Below are positions 1 to 11,430 of a stretch of 64,000 nt of DNA, in pieces (position 1 is the first letter of the stretch; every line of letters begins with the position of its first letter). This DNA is from Pseudidiomarina donghaiensis (GTDB lineage: Bacteria > Pseudomonadota > Gammaproteobacteria > Enterobacterales > Alteromonadaceae). Location of the stretch: the NCBI RefSeq assembly GCF_900116895.1, contig NZ_FPCF01000006.1, forward strand, positions 62,001 through 126,000, written 5' to 3'. Made by a program: the position numbers and the translations under genes. The notes beneath the pieces are model-generated. The model searched no databases. It was not told where the DNA came from and saw only the letters and a list, made by a program, of their open reading frames with translations.

Positions 1-2
1 AC

Positions 3-104
3 CTTCATATGAACCCGCTTTCATGCCTTGCTAACGATTTAGTTATTTACGCAATTGCTTGGGTTTGGGATTATAGTGGTAACAAAATCAACGCTTGGCA
101 GTAA
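3..104 (+). CDS. C-terminal end of an unidentified protein, cut by the window edge
   Basis: An open frame enters from the left edge and runs 33 codons to a TAA at 102-104. It reads ...HMNPLSCLANDL... and ends ...GNKINAWQ. I do not recognise the family. The frame has reasonable codon use and ends about 27 bases before the next gene, as a real 3' end would. It is too short to exclude a chance open frame, so confidence is low. Confidence 0.35.
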   Translation, partial: LHMNPLSCLANDLVIYAIAWVWDYSGNKINAWQ

Positions 105-131
105 ACGAGACCATGCAACAGGGATAACTAC

Positions 132-1028
132 ATGAGCGATAACAACAGCGAAGCAACAGCGCTAGCCTTGTGGCAGGAACGCGGGCGCAAAGCATGGCGG
201 TTCACCAAATACTTTGGCAAACGCTGTTTAGATGATCGTGTCACAATTGTGGCTGGGCATTTAACTTTCGTGAGTATGCTGGCATTGGTGCCATTGCTGG
301 TGGTGATGTTTAGTGTGTTTTCGGCGTTCCCTATGTTCGAGCAGCTCAAAGAGGAGCTCGAGAAATTATTGTTCGCTAATCTATTGCCGACCTCTGGCGA
401 AGAAATCAGCGAATACCTGAATCAGTTTGTTAGTAACGTTTCCAAAATGACCACCATTGGTGTGGTATTTGTGATTGTGGTGGCGGTTAACCTCATAAGC
501 ACCATTGACGCCACCATGAACCGCATTTGGCGTAATCACAAGCGCCGCCGTATGGTGGTTGCACTGGCCGTGTACTGGATGATATTAACCTTGGGCCCTA
601 TTTTGATGGGCTCTGGTATGGCGGTCACCTCGTATTTAATTTCGTTAACTGCAGCGGCCGAAGAATATGTGTCTGGCGTACGCACAACGCTATTAAGCAT
701 TGTGCCGTTGGTGACCTCATTAGTGGCCTTTATGCTGCTGTATATTATGATGCCAAACCGTATAGTACGGGCCAAACACGCTGTATGGGGCGCGTTGCTG
801 GCTGCGGTTTTATTTGAACTTAGCAAAAGTGGTTTTGCCGCCTACATAACAGCGTTCCCTAGTTATCAAGCCATTTATGGCGCTTTGGCAGCGATACCTA
901 TTTTGCTACTGTGGATTTTTGTGTCGTGGAACATTGTGCTACTAGGTGCCGAGCTTACCGCTAGTATTGAAGAGTTTTTCGACCCGCCAGCAAGTCCTGA
1001 CGCAACGGAGGCCAATGACCAATCATGA
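132..1028 (+). CDS. yihY: YihY/BrkB family inner membrane protein
   Basis: A 298-residue integral membrane protein of the YihY/BrkB family (once called ribonuclease BN, a name since withdrawn). About six hydrophobic segments can be seen, at roughly residues 37-68, 106-126, 140-165, 185-208, 218-238 and 247-275. The N-terminus (to about 35) and the C-terminal tail are polar. Family members are multi-pass inner membrane proteins of unsettled function. The start ATG has an AGGG upstream at suitable distance. The stop overlaps the dtd start by 4 bases, so the two are probably cotranscribed, an order (yihY-dtd-yiiD) also seen in enterics. Confidence 0.9.
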   Translation: MSDNNSEATALALWQERGRKAWRFTKYFGKRCLDDRVTIVAGHLTFVSMLALVPLLVVMFSVFSAFPMFEQLKEELEKLLFANLLPTSGEEISEYLNQFVSNVSKMTTIGVVFVIVVAVNLISTIDATMNRIWRNHKRRRMVVALAVYWMILTLGPILMGSGMAVTSYLISLTAAAEEYVSGVRTTLLSIVPLVTSLVAFMLLYIMMPNRIVRAKHAVWGALLAAVLFELSKSGFAAYITAFPSYQAIYGALAAIPILLLWIFVSWNIVLLGAELTASIEEFFDPPASPDATEANDQS

Positions 1029-1474
1029 AAGCTCTTATTCAACGGGTTAGCCAAGCTTCGGTCTCCATTGATGGCCAACAAGTTGGGGCCATTGGCCGGG
1101 GGTTATTGGTGTTGTTGGGTATAGAGCGTGACGATACCGCACAAGACGTGACCAAGTTGGCGCACAAAGTGGCCGGTTATCGCGTGTTTTCAGACAGCGA
1201 TGACAAAATGAATTTAAGTGTGCAAGATATTCAGGGTGGGGTTTTGGTGGTGTCGCAGTTTACCCTTGCGGCCGATACCAATTCGGGCCGACGCCCTAGC
1301 TTTTCAAGCGCGGCAATGCCCGACCAAGCCGAACCACTTTACCGCAGCTTTGTTGCGGCACTGCAGCAATTGGGGTTAACCACCGCCACCGGCGAGTTTG
1401 GCGCAGATATGGCGGTGTCATTGGTCAATGACGGGCCGGTGACCTTTATGCTGCAAACCAACAATAAAGGATAA
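1025..1474 (+). CDS. dtd: D-aminoacyl-tRNA deacylase
   Basis: A 149-residue DTD enzyme that hydrolyses D-aminoacyl-tRNA (and Gly-tRNA-Ala), removing mischarged D-amino acids in the cytoplasm. The family motifs SQFTLAAD (about residues 78-85), GRRPSF and the C-terminal NDGPVTFML carrying the Gly-cisPro selectivity motif are all present. Length matches the usual ~145. It overlaps yihY by 4 bases and lies 2 bases before the next gene, so it sits inside a tight operon. Confidence 0.95.
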   Translation: MKALIQRVSQASVSIDGQQVGAIGRGLLVLLGIERDDTAQDVTKLAHKVAGYRVFSDSDDKMNLSVQDIQGGVLVVSQFTLAADTNSGRRPSFSSAAMPDQAEPLYRSFVAALQQLGLTTATGEFGADMAVSLVNDGPVTFMLQTNNKG

Positions 1475-1476
1475 CC

Positions 1477-2394
1477 ATGTACCGTGTGATAGCACCGGAA
1501 ACTCCGGATCAATTTGAAACCTACTATGACCTGCGTTGGCGTGTATTACGTGAGCCGTTTCAGCGTCCACGAGGCTCAGAACAGGATGAATATGACCAAG
1601 TTGGCTATCATCGTATGGTGGTAAACAGCGCCGGCAAGGCTGTTGCAGTAGGTCGTTTACATTTTAATAGCCCAGACGAAGGGCAAATTCGGTTTATGGC
1701 TTCCGCACCAGAGCATCGCGGTGAAGGCCACGGCGTGGCCATTGTCTATGCACTCGAACAATTGGCGCGTGCTGAAGGTGCGAAGCATATTGTGATTAAT
1801 TCGCGTGATAACACCCTTGGCTTTTACATTAAGTGTGGCTACGACGTGGTGGAAGAAGCCGACACGGTGAAAAATCCACAAGCCGAACATCAATTGCGGA
1901 AAACTTTAACCGAATTTAACCGTATTATTTATCGCCCCGATTGGTGCACCGAGTTGCAAAAAACTTGGCACGAAGAAATACCCATTTCTGACACCATGGG
2001 CATTCGTATTACCCAGTACACTGGGCGCGAATTTGAAACCTCGGCCACCTTGTCACGTAATATTAATGTGCATGGCACTATGTTTGCCGGCAGTATTTAT
2101 TCACTGGCAACCTTGACGTGTTGGGGGTTGTTGCATTTACAATTGCGCGAGCGACAGCTGCAGGGTGCGGTGGTATTGGCTGATGGTCAAATTCATTACC
2201 ACAAACCAATTAGCCGTGAACCGCGTGCGTTAGCGCGTTTGTCCGCTATGACGGGTGACTTATCCAGTTTAGAAGTTGGCAAAAACGCACGCATGACACT
2301 AAAGTCGCAAGTATTTGATGGTGATAAACCGGTTGCAGAATTTACCGGCCAGTTTGTTGTTATTGCCGATAAAAAAGACGAAAAATCTAAATAA
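1477..2394 (+). CDS. yiiD: GNAT acetyltransferase fused to a YiiD-type hotdog thioesterase domain
   Basis: A 305-residue two-domain protein. Residues 1 to about 150 form a GNAT N-acetyltransferase fold; the acyl-CoA-binding region is around APEHRGEGHGVAIVYALE. Residues from about 155 to the end form a hotdog domain of the YiiD C-terminal type (NVHGTMFAGSIYSLATL, then DGQIHYHKPI). The architecture equals E. coli YiiD/FabY, which has been linked to initiation of fatty acid synthesis; I would not claim a substrate here. It follows dtd by 2 bases. Confidence 0.85.
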   Translation: MYRVIAPETPDQFETYYDLRWRVLREPFQRPRGSEQDEYDQVGYHRMVVNSAGKAVAVGRLHFNSPDEGQIRFMASAPEHRGEGHGVAIVYALEQLARAEGAKHIVINSRDNTLGFYIKCGYDVVEEADTVKNPQAEHQLRKTLTEFNRIIYRPDWCTELQKTWHEEIPISDTMGIRITQYTGREFETSATLSRNINVHGTMFAGSIYSLATLTCWGLLHLQLRERQLQGAVVLADGQIHYHKPISREPRALARLSAMTGDLSSLEVGKNARMTLKSQVFDGDKPVAEFTGQFVVIADKKDEKSK

Positions 2395-2407
2395 GAAGGA
2401 CGTTAAC

Positions 2408-2656
2408 ATGAGTGATTCGTTATCCGCCCAGCAGTTGTTACGTATTCGCAGTAAATTAGAAACCGTGGTTAATGACCAAGCCGGTTCGCGCCAAGCCGAC
2501 AGCGCGGCTGCGGCTTTACAACGTATGCGCAGCGGTGAATATGGCTACTGTGTTGAGTGTGGTGAAGAAATTTCCGCAGCTCGCTTAGCAGCCAAACCAG
2601 ATGTGGCTCTGTGTGTTGACTGCCAAGCATTAAAAGACGAAGAAGAGGACGCTTAA
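2408..2656 (+). CDS. Small TraR/DksA-type C4 zinc-finger protein
   Basis: An 82-residue protein with a DksA/TraR zinc finger, CVECGEE then CVDCQ (Cys at about 48, 51, 69, 72). A predicted helical N-terminus is shorter than the coiled coil of true DksA. Related small proteins bind the RNA polymerase secondary channel, but many are uncharacterised. I chose the ATG at 2408 because AGAAGGA lies 8-9 bases before it; a longer in-frame start at 2315 would lie inside the preceding gene. It converges on hutH with a 4-base overlap. Confidence 0.85.
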   Translation: MSDSLSAQQLLRIRSKLETVVNDQAGSRQADSAAAALQRMRSGEYGYCVECGEEISAARLAAKPDVALCVDCQALKDEEEDA

Positions 2657-4194
2657 GCGTCCTCAAGTATTGCCCCTTCTTGCACTAAAGCGTGCAACTG
2701 CCCCTGCTCAATTAATGTCGCAACAGCGGCGATATCCGGCGAAAAATACCGATCTTGGTCATAAAAGCTAACTTTTTCACGAACAATCGCATGCGCTTGT
2801 TCAACCGCTTGTGACGCTTTTAACGGACGACGGAAATCTAAACCTTGCGCGGCTTCAAGCAACTCAATGGCGACAATGTCGCGCACATTGCGGGCAATAT
2901 CGGTTAACCGGCGTGCCGCAAATGTAGCCATGGACACATGGTCTTCTTGGTTGGCCGAGGTTGGCAAGCTATCCACCGAGGCTGGGTGGGCCAAGGTTTT
3001 ATTCTCTGAAGCGAGCGCTGCAGCGGTCACTTGCGCCAGCATAAAGCCTGAATTTACCCCGCCGTCGTTCACCAAAAACGGTGGTAAATTACTTAAATGA
3101 TGATCAATCAGCAAGGCACTGCGGCGCTCTGACAATGCGCCAATTTCACTGGCGGCAATGGCGAGAATATCGGCCGCCATAGCCACTGGCTCGGCGTGGA
3201 AGTTACCGCCAGAAATAATGTCGCCGTTGTCGCTAAACACCAGCGGATTGTCGGTAACGCCGTTTGCTTCACGCACCAAAATTTGGCTGGCGTGCTGCAC
3301 TTGATCAAATACCGCGCCCATAACTTGCGGCTGACAGCGCAGCGAGTATGGGTCTTGCACTTTTTCGCAATCAGCGTGGTTTTCGGCAATTTCAGAAGTG
3401 TCGGTTAATAAATGACGGAAACTTTCTGCTACTTTAATTTGGCCAGGTTGACCGCGTACCGCATGAATACGTGCGTCAAATGGTGACCGAGAACCCATCG
3501 CTGCTTCAACAGCCATAGCCCCAGTAACTAACGCCGCATTAAATACCCGTTCAATTTGGAACAAGCCATGTAAGGCTAGCGCTGTTGACGCTTGGGTGCC
3601 GTTTAATAACGCCAAGCCTTCTTTGGGTGCTAAATTGCTAAGCGGTTTTAAACCAGCTTTGGCCATTCCTTCGACGGCCGGATAAATTTCACCATTTACT
3701 CGCACTTGGCCTTCGCCAAGTAGCGGCAACACCAAATGAGCTAACGGTGCTAAGTCGCCCGACGCGCCCACTGAGCCCTTGCTTGGCACGCATGGGTACA
3801 CTTGGTTGTTGAGTAGGTCAATTAACGCGTCAATAACCTCACGGCGCACCCCAGAGAAGCCACGGCTTAGCGAATTAATTTTCAGCAGTAGCATTAGGCG
3901 CACAACAGTGTCGTCCATAAGGTCTTGTGTGCCAGCAGCATGTGACAACACAATGCGGCGCTGCAAGTCTTCTAATTTTTCAGGTGGAATGCGGGTGTTC
4001 GCCAACAAGCCAAATCCCGTATTGATGCCGTACACCACTTTGCCCGCGGCTAATACGTTAGCGACGGTTTTGTGTGAACCCGCAATCAGTGCATCGGCGT
4101 CGTTATGCAGGCTAAGCTGCTGTGGCTGCGCCCACCATTGGCGCAGCTGGGTCAAACTTAAAGTACCGGGTTGTAGTTCAAATTGTGTCTGCAT
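2653..4194 (-). CDS. hutH: Histidine ammonia-lyase
   Basis: A 513-residue HutH that deaminates histidine to urocanate and ammonia, the first step of histidine breakdown. The Ala-Ser-Gly that self-cyclises to the MIO electrophile is at residues 144-146 within [11 protein letters not shown]. The N-terminal YGINTGFG motif and the [20 protein letters not shown] region of the active site are also present. Length is typical. Its start overlaps the hutU stop by one base, so hutU-hutH are translated from one message. Confidence 0.98.
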   Translation of the reverse strand: MQTQFELQPGTLSLTQLRQWWAQPQQLSLHNDADALIAGSHKTVANVLAAGKVVYGINTGFGLLANTRIPPEKLEDLQRRIVLSHAAGTQDLMDDTVVRLMLLLKINSLSRGFSGVRREVIDALIDLLNNQVYPCVPSKGSVGASGDLAPLAHLVLPLLGEGQVRVNGEIYPAVEGMAKAGLKPLSNLAPKEGLALLNGTQASTALALHGLFQIERVFNAALVTGAMAVEAAMGSRSPFDARIHAVRGQPGQIKVAESFRHLLTDTSEIAENHADCEKVQDPYSLRCQPQVMGAVFDQVQHASQILVREANGVTDNPLVFSDNGDIISGGNFHAEPVAMAADILAIAASEIGALSERRSALLIDHHLSNLPPFLVNDGGVNSGFMLAQVTAAALASENKTLAHPASVDSLPTSANQEDHVSMATFAARRLTDIARNVRDIVAIELLEAAQGLDFRRPLKASQAVEQAHAIVREKVSFYDQDRYFSPDIAAVATLIEQGQLHALVQEGAILEDA

Positions 4195-5870
4195 TAGTTG
4201 TTCTCCAACATCGGTAAGTCTAAGCCTTGTTCGCTTGCGCAGTCGCGCGCAATGTCATAGCCAGCGTCTGCGTGGCGCATAACCCCAGTACCAGGGTCAT
4301 TCCAAAGCACACGGCTTAAGCGTTGGTCTGCAGCTTCAGTGCCGTCGGCAACAATAACCACACCCGAGTGCTGTGAGTAACCCATGCCAACACCACCACC
4401 GTGATGCAGACTAACCCATGTGGCGCCGCCAGCGGTATTCAATAACGCGTTGAGCAATGGCCAATCGGACACAGCGTCTGAGCCGTCCATCATGCTTTCG
4501 GTTTCGCGGTTTGGGCTTGCCACTGAGCCCGAGTCAAGATGATCACGGCCAATGACGATAGGCGCTTTTAGTTCACCGTTTTTGACCATATCATTAAACG
4601 CACGGGCAATACGCGCACGGTCTTTCAAACCTATCCAACAAATGCGCGCTGGTAAGCCTTGAAAGCTAATGCGCTCACGGGCCATGTCTAGCCAGTTGTG
4701 CAAGTGTGGGTCATCTGGAATAAGCTCTTTCACTTTGGCGTCGGTTTTATATATATCTTCTGGGTCACCTGACAGCGCCACCCAGCGGAATGGCCCGATA
4801 CCTTGGCAAAATAGCGGGCGAATATATGCCGGCACAAACCCAGGGAAATCAAAGGCGTTGGTTACGCCAACGTCTTTCGCCATTTGCCGAATGTTGTTGC
4901 CATAATCAAGCGTTGCCGCGCCACGCTCCTGCAACGTAAGCATCGCGCGCACTTGCACCGCCATCGACTGCTTGGCTGCGGCAACCGTACCGTTGGCGTC
5001 GCTTTGCTGACGCTGTTTGTATTCTTCCAGTGTCCAGCCTTGCGGCAAATAGCCGTGCAAAGGGTCGTGCGCTGAAGTTTGGTCAGTGACCACATCGGGG
5101 GTGATATTGCGTGCAACTAACTCGGCATAAACATCCGCAGCGTTACCCAGCAAACCAACGGACACGGCTTGGCCTTGTGCGCAGGCTTCGTTAATAATCG
5201 CCAATGCTTCGTCCAGCGAAGTTGCTTTATGATCTAAGTAGCGTGTACGTAGGCGGAAATCGATACGGGTTTCATCACATTCCACCGCCAACATGCTATA
5301 GCCAGCCATGGTTGCCGCTAACGGCTGCGCGCCGCCCATACCGCCCAAGCCACCGGTTAATACCCAACGGCCTTTGGTGTCGCCATTAAAATGCTGACGA
5401 GCAACTGACACAAAGGTTTCGTAGGTGCCTTGCACAATGCCTTGCGAACCAATGTAAATCCATGAACCTGCAGTCATTTGGCCGTACATCATGAGGCCCT
5501 TTTTATCGAGCTCGTTGAAGTGTTCCCAGGTTGCCCATTGCGGCACTAAGTTTGAGTTGGCAATAAGCACGCGTGGTGCGTCTTCGTGGGTCGGGAATAC
5601 ACCGACAGGTTTGCCAGACTGTACCAACAAGGTTTCCGTTGGCTTTAAACGTTCAAGTACTTCAACAATTTTATCAAAGGCTTCCCAACTGCGGGCTGCA
5701 CGGCCAATACCGCCATAAACCACTAGTGCTTGTGGGTGCTCAGCCACCTCGTCATCAAGGTTGTTCATAAGCATGCGTTTGGCTGCTTCAATCTGCCAGT
5801 TGGCGGTGGTGAGCTTGGTGCCATGATCGGCACGAATTTTTCGGGTTTCGTCTAGTCGTGTAAAAGACAT
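4194..5870 (-). CDS. hutU: Urocanate hydratase
   Basis: A 558-residue HutU that converts urocanate to imidazolonepropionate using tightly bound NAD. The NAD-binding [13 protein letters not shown] (about 173-185) and the C-terminal [16 protein letters not shown] motif are intact. Length equals the usual ~557. An AAGGA lies just upstream of the ATG. It sits 48 bases downstream of hutC on the same strand, so hutC-hutU-hutH probably form one operon read leftward. Confidence 0.98.
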   Translation of the reverse strand: MSFTRLDETRKIRADHGTKLTTANWQIEAAKRMLMNNLDDEVAEHPQALVVYGGIGRAARSWEAFDKIVEVLERLKPTETLLVQSGKPVGVFPTHEDAPRVLIANSNLVPQWATWEHFNELDKKGLMMYGQMTAGSWIYIGSQGIVQGTYETFVSVARQHFNGDTKGRWVLTGGLGGMGGAQPLAATMAGYSMLAVECDETRIDFRLRTRYLDHKATSLDEALAIINEACAQGQAVSVGLLGNAADVYAELVARNITPDVVTDQTSAHDPLHGYLPQGWTLEEYKQRQQSDANGTVAAAKQSMAVQVRAMLTLQERGAATLDYGNNIRQMAKDVGVTNAFDFPGFVPAYIRPLFCQGIGPFRWVALSGDPEDIYKTDAKVKELIPDDPHLHNWLDMARERISFQGLPARICWIGLKDRARIARAFNDMVKNGELKAPIVIGRDHLDSGSVASPNRETESMMDGSDAVSDWPLLNALLNTAGGATWVSLHHGGGVGMGYSQHSGVVIVADGTEAADQRLSRVLWNDPGTGVMRHADAGYDIARDCASEQGLDLPMLENN

Positions 5871-5918
5871 TACTGCGTCCTTTTTAGTTAAATATATGCG
5901 TCAAACAATCGGTCAAAT

Positions 5919-6620
5919 TTACGGTTTAAACGTGAGGTGACCACCTAATACAAAGCGCGAACCTGGGTGCGTCAACACCGCATAAGTCACCACACCGGCG
6001 TCACTCCACGTGCGGCGGATAATGCGCAAACATGGCTCTGGTTTAGTTAATTCAAGCCACTCACACACTTGGGCCGACGGTGTTACCGCTTCTATTTGAT
6101 GGCTCGCTTCGGTGAGTGGCGCTACCGCACTGAGGTATTCGTGCGGCGTGATATAGGTGAAGTCTTGGCGTAAATAGTCGGCCGCAACCTTAGGGTTAAC
6201 ATAACGTTCTTCAACTTGCACAGGTAAGCCATTTTCGCTGTGCGCAATCACTGAATAAAATACCGGTGCGCCAGGTTCTAGCCCAAGCTGTTCGGCAACT
6301 TGCAAACCCGCCGGCACTTGCTTGAGCGTGTGCACATGCGCTTCATAATCATGGTTGCGTGCACGAATTTCATCGGCAATATTACGAATAGCCATGAACG
6401 AGGTTTGCGACTTCAGCGGTGCAACATAAGTGCCTGAGCCCTTGCTACGAATCACGAGGCCTTCATCGGCGAGTTCTTGCAGAGCGCGGCGAGCGGTCAT
6501 GCGGCTCACGCCAAATTGGCTAGCTAGCGCGTTTTCCGAACTCACGGGGTGGTTTTCCGGCCACTCGCCCGAGGCAATCTTGCTATAAATGTGTTGCTTA
6601 ATTTTAGAAAATTTCACCAA
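5919..6620 (-). CDS. hutC: Histidine utilisation repressor HutC (GntR/HutC family)
   Basis: A 233-residue regulator with an N-terminal winged helix (SENALASQFGVSRMTARRALQ, about residues 28-48) and a C-terminal UTRA effector domain. HutC proteins repress hut genes and release DNA on binding urocanate. A HutC-type palindrome lies 52-63 bases upstream (6672-6683), between this gene and divergent hutI. Repression of both hutCUH and hutI, with autoregulation, is inferred from that layout. Confidence 0.95.
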   Translation of the reverse strand: MVKFSKIKQHIYSKIASGEWPENHPVSSENALASQFGVSRMTARRALQELADEGLVIRSKGSGTYVAPLKSQTSFMAIRNIADEIRARNHDYEAHVHTLKQVPAGLQVAEQLGLEPGAPVFYSVIAHSENGLPVQVEERYVNPKVAADYLRQDFTYITPHEYLSAVAPLTEASHQIEAVTPSAQVCEWLELTKPEPCLRIIRRTWSDAGVVTYAVLTHPGSRFVLGGHLTFKP

Positions 6621-6671
6621 TACCCTCGCTGCAGCACTTCAAAGAGTGTGCTAAAGTGTAGGCAGATTTAA

Positions 6672-6683
6672 TTGTATATACAA
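6672..6683. promoter_or_regulatory. HutC operator
   Basis: TTGTATATACAA is a perfect 12-base palindrome in the hutC-hutI gap. It matches the TTGTATATACAA core described for HutC repressors of other proteobacteria. It lies about 20 bases before the hutI ATG, so a bound repressor would block hutI. No second full copy was found before hutU. Confidence 0.8.
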
Positions 6684-6702
6684 GTTATCACAGAGGCTTT
6701 TT

Positions 6703-7911
6703 ATGGCATTAATTCCACAACGCATTCACTCAGTACGCTTAGCAACCATGGTTGGCGAGGGTTACGGTCTTATTGACGATGGCGTTGTGGTATTTGACGC
6801 TGAGCAGATTATTTATGCCGGTGCTGCTGCTGATGAGCCAAGTCATTTGCGCTCCATAGCAAGTATGGATGGCAAGGGCGGCTTGGTTACCCCTGGGTTG
6901 ATTGACTGCCACACGCATTTAGTTTGGGCGGGTTCGCGCGCCGATGAATTCGCCAAGCGCCTACATGGCGTGAGTTACGCCGATATTGCTGCCCAAGGTG
7001 GCGGTATTGCCGCAACTGTGCGCGCGACACGTGCGGCCAGCGAAAAACAACTGATTGCCGCCACCTTGCCACGCCTGCAGGCGTTGCTACGCGAAGGGGT
7101 GACCACGGTTGAGATAAAGTCAGGTTACGGCTTAAGCCTTGAACACGAACGCAAACAGCTACGTGCAGCACGCACTCTGGCGGCCCAATTACCCGTTTCG
7201 GTGCGCACTACACTGTTGGCGGCCCATGCCGTACCGCCTGAGTTCAAAGACAATGCAGATGGCTACATTGATACCGTAGTTGAGCAAATTATTCCGCAAC
7301 TGGCCAACGAAGGCTTAGCCGATGCGGTCGATGCATTTTGTGAGTCTGTCGGTTTTAGCACGGCGCAAACCGAACGGGTATTTCAGGTCGCTCAGCAGGC
7401 TGGCTTGCCGGTTAAACTGCATGCCGAACAACTGAGTAACCAACATGGCAGTGCCTTAGCGGCGCGCTACCAAGCATTAAGCTGTGATCATTTAGAGTAC
7501 TTAGACGAGGCCGGTGTACAGGCTATGGCGGCCGCTGGCACCGTTGCCGTATTGTTGCCTGGTGCGTTTTATTTTCTGCGTGAAACCAAGCAACCACCGG
7601 TGGATTTGTTGCGTGAGCACGGCGTACCTATTGCTGTTTCAACAGATGCGAACCCAGGTACCTCACCCATTTTGAGCCTGCAATTAATGCTGCAAATGGC
7701 TGCGACAATGTTTCGGTTAACGCCGGAAGAATGCCTGCGTGGGGTTACGGTTAACGCCGCAAAAGCGCTTGGCTTAACCGACCGTGGCCAGTTAAAACCG
7801 GGTTTACGTGCGGATATTTGCTTGTGGAATATTGACGACCCGGCTAGCTTAACTTACCAATTTGGCACCAACCCGCTAGTGGCATGTTGGTATCAAGGTG
7901 AACGGCGTTGA
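6703..7911 (+). CDS. hutI: Imidazolonepropionase
   Basis: A 402-residue amidohydrolase-family HutI that opens imidazolone-5-propionate to N-formimino-glutamate. Metal ligands of the family are visible: [31 protein letters not shown] and STDANPGT. The start ATG follows an AGAGGC-type site and the HutC operator. Its 3' end overlaps the convergent hutG by 19 bases. Confidence 0.97.
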   Translation: MALIPQRIHSVRLATMVGEGYGLIDDGVVVFDAEQIIYAGAAADEPSHLRSIASMDGKGGLVTPGLIDCHTHLVWAGSRADEFAKRLHGVSYADIAAQGGGIAATVRATRAASEKQLIAATLPRLQALLREGVTTVEIKSGYGLSLEHERKQLRAARTLAAQLPVSVRTTLLAAHAVPPEFKDNADGYIDTVVEQIIPQLANEGLADAVDAFCESVGFSTAQTERVFQVAQQAGLPVKLHAEQLSNQHGSALAARYQALSCDHLEYLDEAGVQAMAAAGTVAVLLPGAFYFLRETKQPPVDLLREHGVPIAVSTDANPGTSPILSLQLMLQMAATMFRLTPEECLRGVTVNAAKALGLTDRGQLKPGLRADICLWNIDDPASLTYQFGTNPLVACWYQGERR

Positions 7912-8939
7912 AAGCCGTGCAGGTAAGCAAGCACTAACTCACCTAGCAATTGCGCGCAGGCCATGTCACCGGCTTCGCGCCCTGCTGGGTGCAAACTTGG
8001 CGCTGCTTCCGCTAAATGCACATAGCGCGTTCGCGGTAGGCTGGCTAAGCATTCGACAAAGCTATAGCCCTGAGCGATAGACAGGCCGTTAAAGTTAATC
8101 GCACTGGCCGGCACCCCTTGTAAGGCATCCACATCCACCTCAATGCCCAACGGCACATGCCACGCTTCAGCTTGCGCTGCTGTTGCCTGTAATTCGGCGC
8201 GCCAGTCGCTTACATACAACTCGTGCACACTGCGATAGGTAAACTCAGCGTCGCTCAACTGCTTCAAGCTATCGGCGTTGTTTTTGCCTTCATGCAGGCC
8301 AACCACGTGATAATGCTTTAAGGCGTCTTCCATGTACGCGTAACTAAAACCATTGCCGCTATGACGGCCTTCGCGCGCCCGAAAATCGGCGTGGGGGTCT
8401 AAATTAACGGCGCCCACGGCGGTACCGCTGGCTTGTTTTAGCGCACGAATTAGCGGGTAGGCATTATTGTGACCACCGCCAATAAGAATCACGTCAAAGC
8501 CACACTCAAACAGCGGCTGCACCACTTGCTGCACACGCTGATCAAGGCGTTCAACGAGTTCACGCAAATGCGCTAACTCACCAATATCGGTATTGCGTAA
8601 GGCATCGCCTTGTTGCTGTAAGTCAGTGACGTCAACTTGGCCAACAAGTAATAGCTCGTGATCGGCAATCATGGGGTTTGACTGCAACGACAACAGCCCT
8701 TTGAGTGCTGCACCAAATGCGTGCTCAGCGCCACCACGCCCTAAGTTTGCGCGCGGCCCAATCGACTCGGGCACACCCACAATGGCAATGCGTTGGCCTT
8801 GTTGCCAAGACTGTTCAATAGCGTGATGGTAATCGACAATGTCGTGTAACTGAGGCAAGCAAGCAAGCGTTTGCCCGAGACGAATTTCACCAGGGCGCGG
8901 AGTAAACCACGCACTAGGATCAATAGCCGTTAAAAACAT
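7893..8939 (-). CDS. hutG: Formimidoylglutamase (arginase family)
   Basis: A 348-residue ureohydrolase-fold enzyme that splits N-formimino-glutamate to glutamate and formamide, closing the hut pathway. The two Mn-binding motifs are clear: GGGHNNAYP and NLDPHADFR, with the later GIEVDVDAL. It is transcribed towards hutI with overlapping 3' ends. Whether it shares HutC control is not evident, because no operator was seen before it. rraA lies only 6 bases upstream on the same strand, so it may be read from the rraA side. Confidence 0.95.
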   Translation of the reverse strand: MFLTAIDPSAWFTPRPGEIRLGQTLACLPQLHDIVDYHHAIEQSWQQGQRIAIVGVPESIGPRANLGRGGAEHAFGAALKGLLSLQSNPMIADHELLLVGQVDVTDLQQQGDALRNTDIGELAHLRELVERLDQRVQQVVQPLFECGFDVILIGGGHNNAYPLIRALKQASGTAVGAVNLDPHADFRAREGRHSGNGFSYAYMEDALKHYHVVGLHEGKNNADSLKQLSDAEFTYRSVHELYVSDWRAELQATAAQAEAWHVPLGIEVDVDALQGVPASAINFNGLSIAQGYSFVECLASLPRTRYVHLAEAAPSLHPAGREAGDMACAQLLGELVLAYLHGFQRRSP

Positions 8940-8945
8940 GATTAG

Positions 8946-9431
8946 TTATTCAATGTCTAGCGGTTCTGGAGAAATGATAATACCGGTGCTGTCTGCGTAT
9001 AAATGGTCTTCCGGCAAGAAAGTCACGCCACCAAAGTTCACCGCAGCATCCACTTCGCCCACGCTTTCGTTGCCAGCGCCAACAGGAATAGAGGCCAGCG
9101 CCATAATGCCCATATCAAGTTCATCAAGGGCATCGACATCACGCACGGCACCGAAGCAGACGATACCTTCCCAGTCGTTTTCAAACGCTAAGTCGGCAAT
9201 CGCAATATCAATCAACGCGCGGCGGGTTGAGCCACCACCGTCAATGAGCAACACTTTACCGGTACCCGGCTGTTGCACCACTTCTTCAATAATGCCTTTG
9301 TCTTCGAAGCACTTCACGGTGACCAACTGGCCGCCAAACGAAACCCGACCGCCATAGTGAATGAACATGGGTTCAACCACATCGACCATATCTGGGTATA
9401 AATCGCAAAGCTCTGACGTGTTGTATTCCAT
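8946..9431 (-). CDS. rraA: Regulator of ribonuclease E activity A
   Basis: A 161-residue RraA, exactly the usual length; it binds RNase E and inhibits mRNA decay. It has the family core ([44 protein letters not shown]). It lies downstream of hslU, separated by a hairpin at 9461-9489, and 6 bases upstream of hutG. Confidence 0.96.
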   Translation of the reverse strand: MEYNTSELCDLYPDMVDVVEPMFIHYGGRVSFGGQLVTVKCFEDKGIIEEVVQQPGTGKVLLIDGGGSTRRALIDIAIADLAFENDWEGIVCFGAVRDVDALDELDMGIMALASIPVGAGNESVGEVDAAVNFGGVTFLPEDHLYADSTGIIISPEPLDIE

Positions 9432-9452
9432 TGCCGTACTCCAGTTGCTGTG

Positions 9453-9489
9453 ACAAAACGGTGGCTTAACAGGTTGAATGTTAAGCCAC
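9453..9489 (-). terminator. Probable terminator after hslVU
   Basis: A perfect 10-bp stem (GTGGCTTAAC / GTTAAGCCAC) with a 9-base loop lies downstream of hslU on the minus strand and is followed by CGTTTTG. The T-run is short, so termination may be partial and allow some read-through into rraA. Confidence 0.55.
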
Positions 9490-9530
9490 TTGCGTGTTTA
9501 GCCTGTAGTGTAAAGCAAAAGTATAGCTGA

Positions 9531-10871
9531 TTACAGAATAAAGCGAGAGAGGTCTTCGTCTTGGGCTAGCTCGCCTAGGTACTTATCAACGTAAGCCGCA
9601 TCAATTTCGATGGTTTCGCCTTGTAAGTCACTTGCCTTAAACGAGATTTCTTCCATTAGCCGCTCAAGCACGGTGTGCAAACGACGCGCACCAATGTTTT
9701 CGGTGGTTTCATTCACCTGAAACGCGGTTTCTGCAATTCGGCGAATACCGTCTTGGGTGAACTCAACGTTAACCCCCTCGGTGGCCATAAGCGCCTTGTA
9801 CTGCGTGGTTAACGAGGCATTAGGCTCGGTTAGAATACGAATAAAGTCGGCACTGGTTAACGCCTGTAGCTCGACGCGAATTGGCAAGCGGCCTTGCAAC
9901 TCAGGGATCAAATCAGACGGCTTGGACATTTGGAATGCGCCTGAAGCAATAAACAAAATATGGTCAGTTTTCACCATACCGTGTTTGGTCGACACTGTGG
10001 TGCCTTCAACTAACGGCAACAGATCGCGCTGCACGCCTTCGCGCGAAACATCTGGGCCAGATACGTCACCACGCTTACAAATCTTGTCCACTTCGTCTAA
10101 GAACACAATGCCGTTTTGCTCAACCGCGGTAAGCGCTTGCTCTTTAATTTCTTCCGGGTTCAGCATTTTTGCCGCTTCTTCTTCAATCAATTGCTTTAAC
10201 GCATCTTTGATTTTCATTTTCTTCGGCTTTGACTTCCCGCTGCCAAGGTTCTGAAACATACTTTGCAACTGCGAAGTCATTTCTTCCATGCCCGGCGGTG
10301 CCATAATCTCAACGCCCATTTGTGGCGCGCTAATTTCAATTTCTATTTCTTTGTCATCTAACTGCCCTTCGCGCAATTTCTTGCGGAATACTTGGCGTGT
10401 GTTGGATTGCTCACGCGGCTCTTCCTGCTCGTCAGCCCAGCCGCTGGTTTTCTTGGCCGGCGGCAATAAGGCATCAAGCACGCGTTCTTCCGCGGCGTCT
10501 TCGGCGCGGTGACGCACTTTTTGCATCATTTGCTCACGTGTTTGCTTCACGGCCGTGTCAGTAAGATCACGTATAATCGACTCAATTTCCTTACCAACAT
10601 AGCCAACTTCGGTGAACTTCGTGGCTTCTACTTTAATAAACGGTGCGTTTGCAAGCTTTGCTAAACGTCGAGCTATTTCAGTTTTACCGACACCCGTTGG
10701 CCCTATCATGAGGATATTTTTCGGAGTCACTTCCTGACGCAGCTCGTCGTTTAGCTGCATGCGGCGCCAACGGTTGCGCAAAGCCACCGCGACTGCCTTT
10801 TTGGCATTATCTTGACCAACAATGTGTCGGTTTAATTCATCAACAATTTCACGTGGGGTCATATCAGACAT
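9531..10871 (-). CDS. hslU: HslU, ATPase subunit of the HslVU protease
   Basis: A 446-residue AAA+ unfoldase that feeds proteins to HslV. Walker [12 protein letters not shown] (about 57-67), Walker B VFLDEVDK and the sensor region [12 protein letters not shown] are present, with the family's inserted I-domain between them. The C-terminus ends DLSRFIL, the conserved tail that docks into HslV. It overlaps hslV by 8 bases, so the two are translationally coupled. Confidence 0.98.
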   Translation of the reverse strand: MSDMTPREIVDELNRHIVGQDNAKKAVAVALRNRWRRMQLNDELRQEVTPKNILMIGPTGVGKTEIARRLAKLANAPFIKVEATKFTEVGYVGKEIESIIRDLTDTAVKQTREQMMQKVRHRAEDAAEERVLDALLPPAKKTSGWADEQEEPREQSNTRQVFRKKLREGQLDDKEIEIEISAPQMGVEIMAPPGMEEMTSQLQSMFQNLGSGKSKPKKMKIKDALKQLIEEEAAKMLNPEEIKEQALTAVEQNGIVFLDEVDKICKRGDVSGPDVSREGVQRDLLPLVEGTTVSTKHGMVKTDHILFIASGAFQMSKPSDLIPELQGRLPIRVELQALTSADFIRILTEPNASLTTQYKALMATEGVNVEFTQDGIRRIAETAFQVNETTENIGARRLHTVLERLMEEISFKASDLQGETIEIDAAYVDKYLGELAQDEDLSRFIL

Positions 10872-11400
10872 TGCTTACCGACTCCTGTTCTTCAATGGTT
10901 TGGAAACTGTTGGTATAGACACAAATGTCGCCTGCAATAGTCAGGGCTTTCTCAACAATCTCACGTGCGCTTAATTCAGTATTTTCTAGCATAGCGGTGG
11001 CGGCAGCTTGGGCATACGGCCCACCTGAGCCGATGGCAATCAGGTCATTTTCAGGCTGTACCACGTCACCGTTGCCGGTAATAATTAATGAGGTATGTTT
11101 GTCGGCAACTGCCAACAGGGCTTCTAGGCGGCGCAGCGCACGGTCTGTACGCCAGTCTTTGGCCAGCTCTACAGCGGCACGCATCAGGTTGCCTTGATGG
11201 GCTTCTAGCTTCTTTTCAAAGCGTTCGAATAGGGTGAAGGCGTCGGCAGTACCGCCGGCGAAACCTGCCAGCACTTGGTTATTGTATAAACGGCGCACTT
11301 TGCGTGCGTTGCCCTTCATCACGGTGTTGCCAAGTGAAACCTGGCCATCGCCACCGATGACAACTTTGTCACCGCGACGGACTGATACGATAGTAGTCAC
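10864..11400 (-). CDS. hslV: HslV, peptidase subunit of the HslVU protease
   Basis: A 178-residue N-terminal-nucleophile peptidase. After Met removal the sequence begins TTIVSVRR, giving the catalytic Thr. [13 protein letters not shown] and the [11 protein letters not shown] region match the family. The start codon is GTG, supported by AGAGGA upstream and by the need for Thr at position 2. A heat-shock-like promoter lies just upstream (11431-11458). Confidence 0.97.
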   Translation of the reverse strand: MTTIVSVRRGDKVVIGGDGQVSLGNTVMKGNARKVRRLYNNQVLAGFAGGTADAFTLFERFEKKLEAHQGNLMRAAVELAKDWRTDRALRRLEALLAVADKHTSLIITGNGDVVQPENDLIAIGSGGPYAQAAATAMLENTELSAREIVEKALTIAGDICVYTNSFQTIEEQESVSNV

Positions 11401-11430
11401 AAATACGTCCTCTTGGTTGCTATGCTCCAG

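Noticed and set aside
3779-4282. 167-codon open frame opposite hutH/hutU
   Set aside because: Antisense shadow of two clear enzymes, with no recognisable domain.
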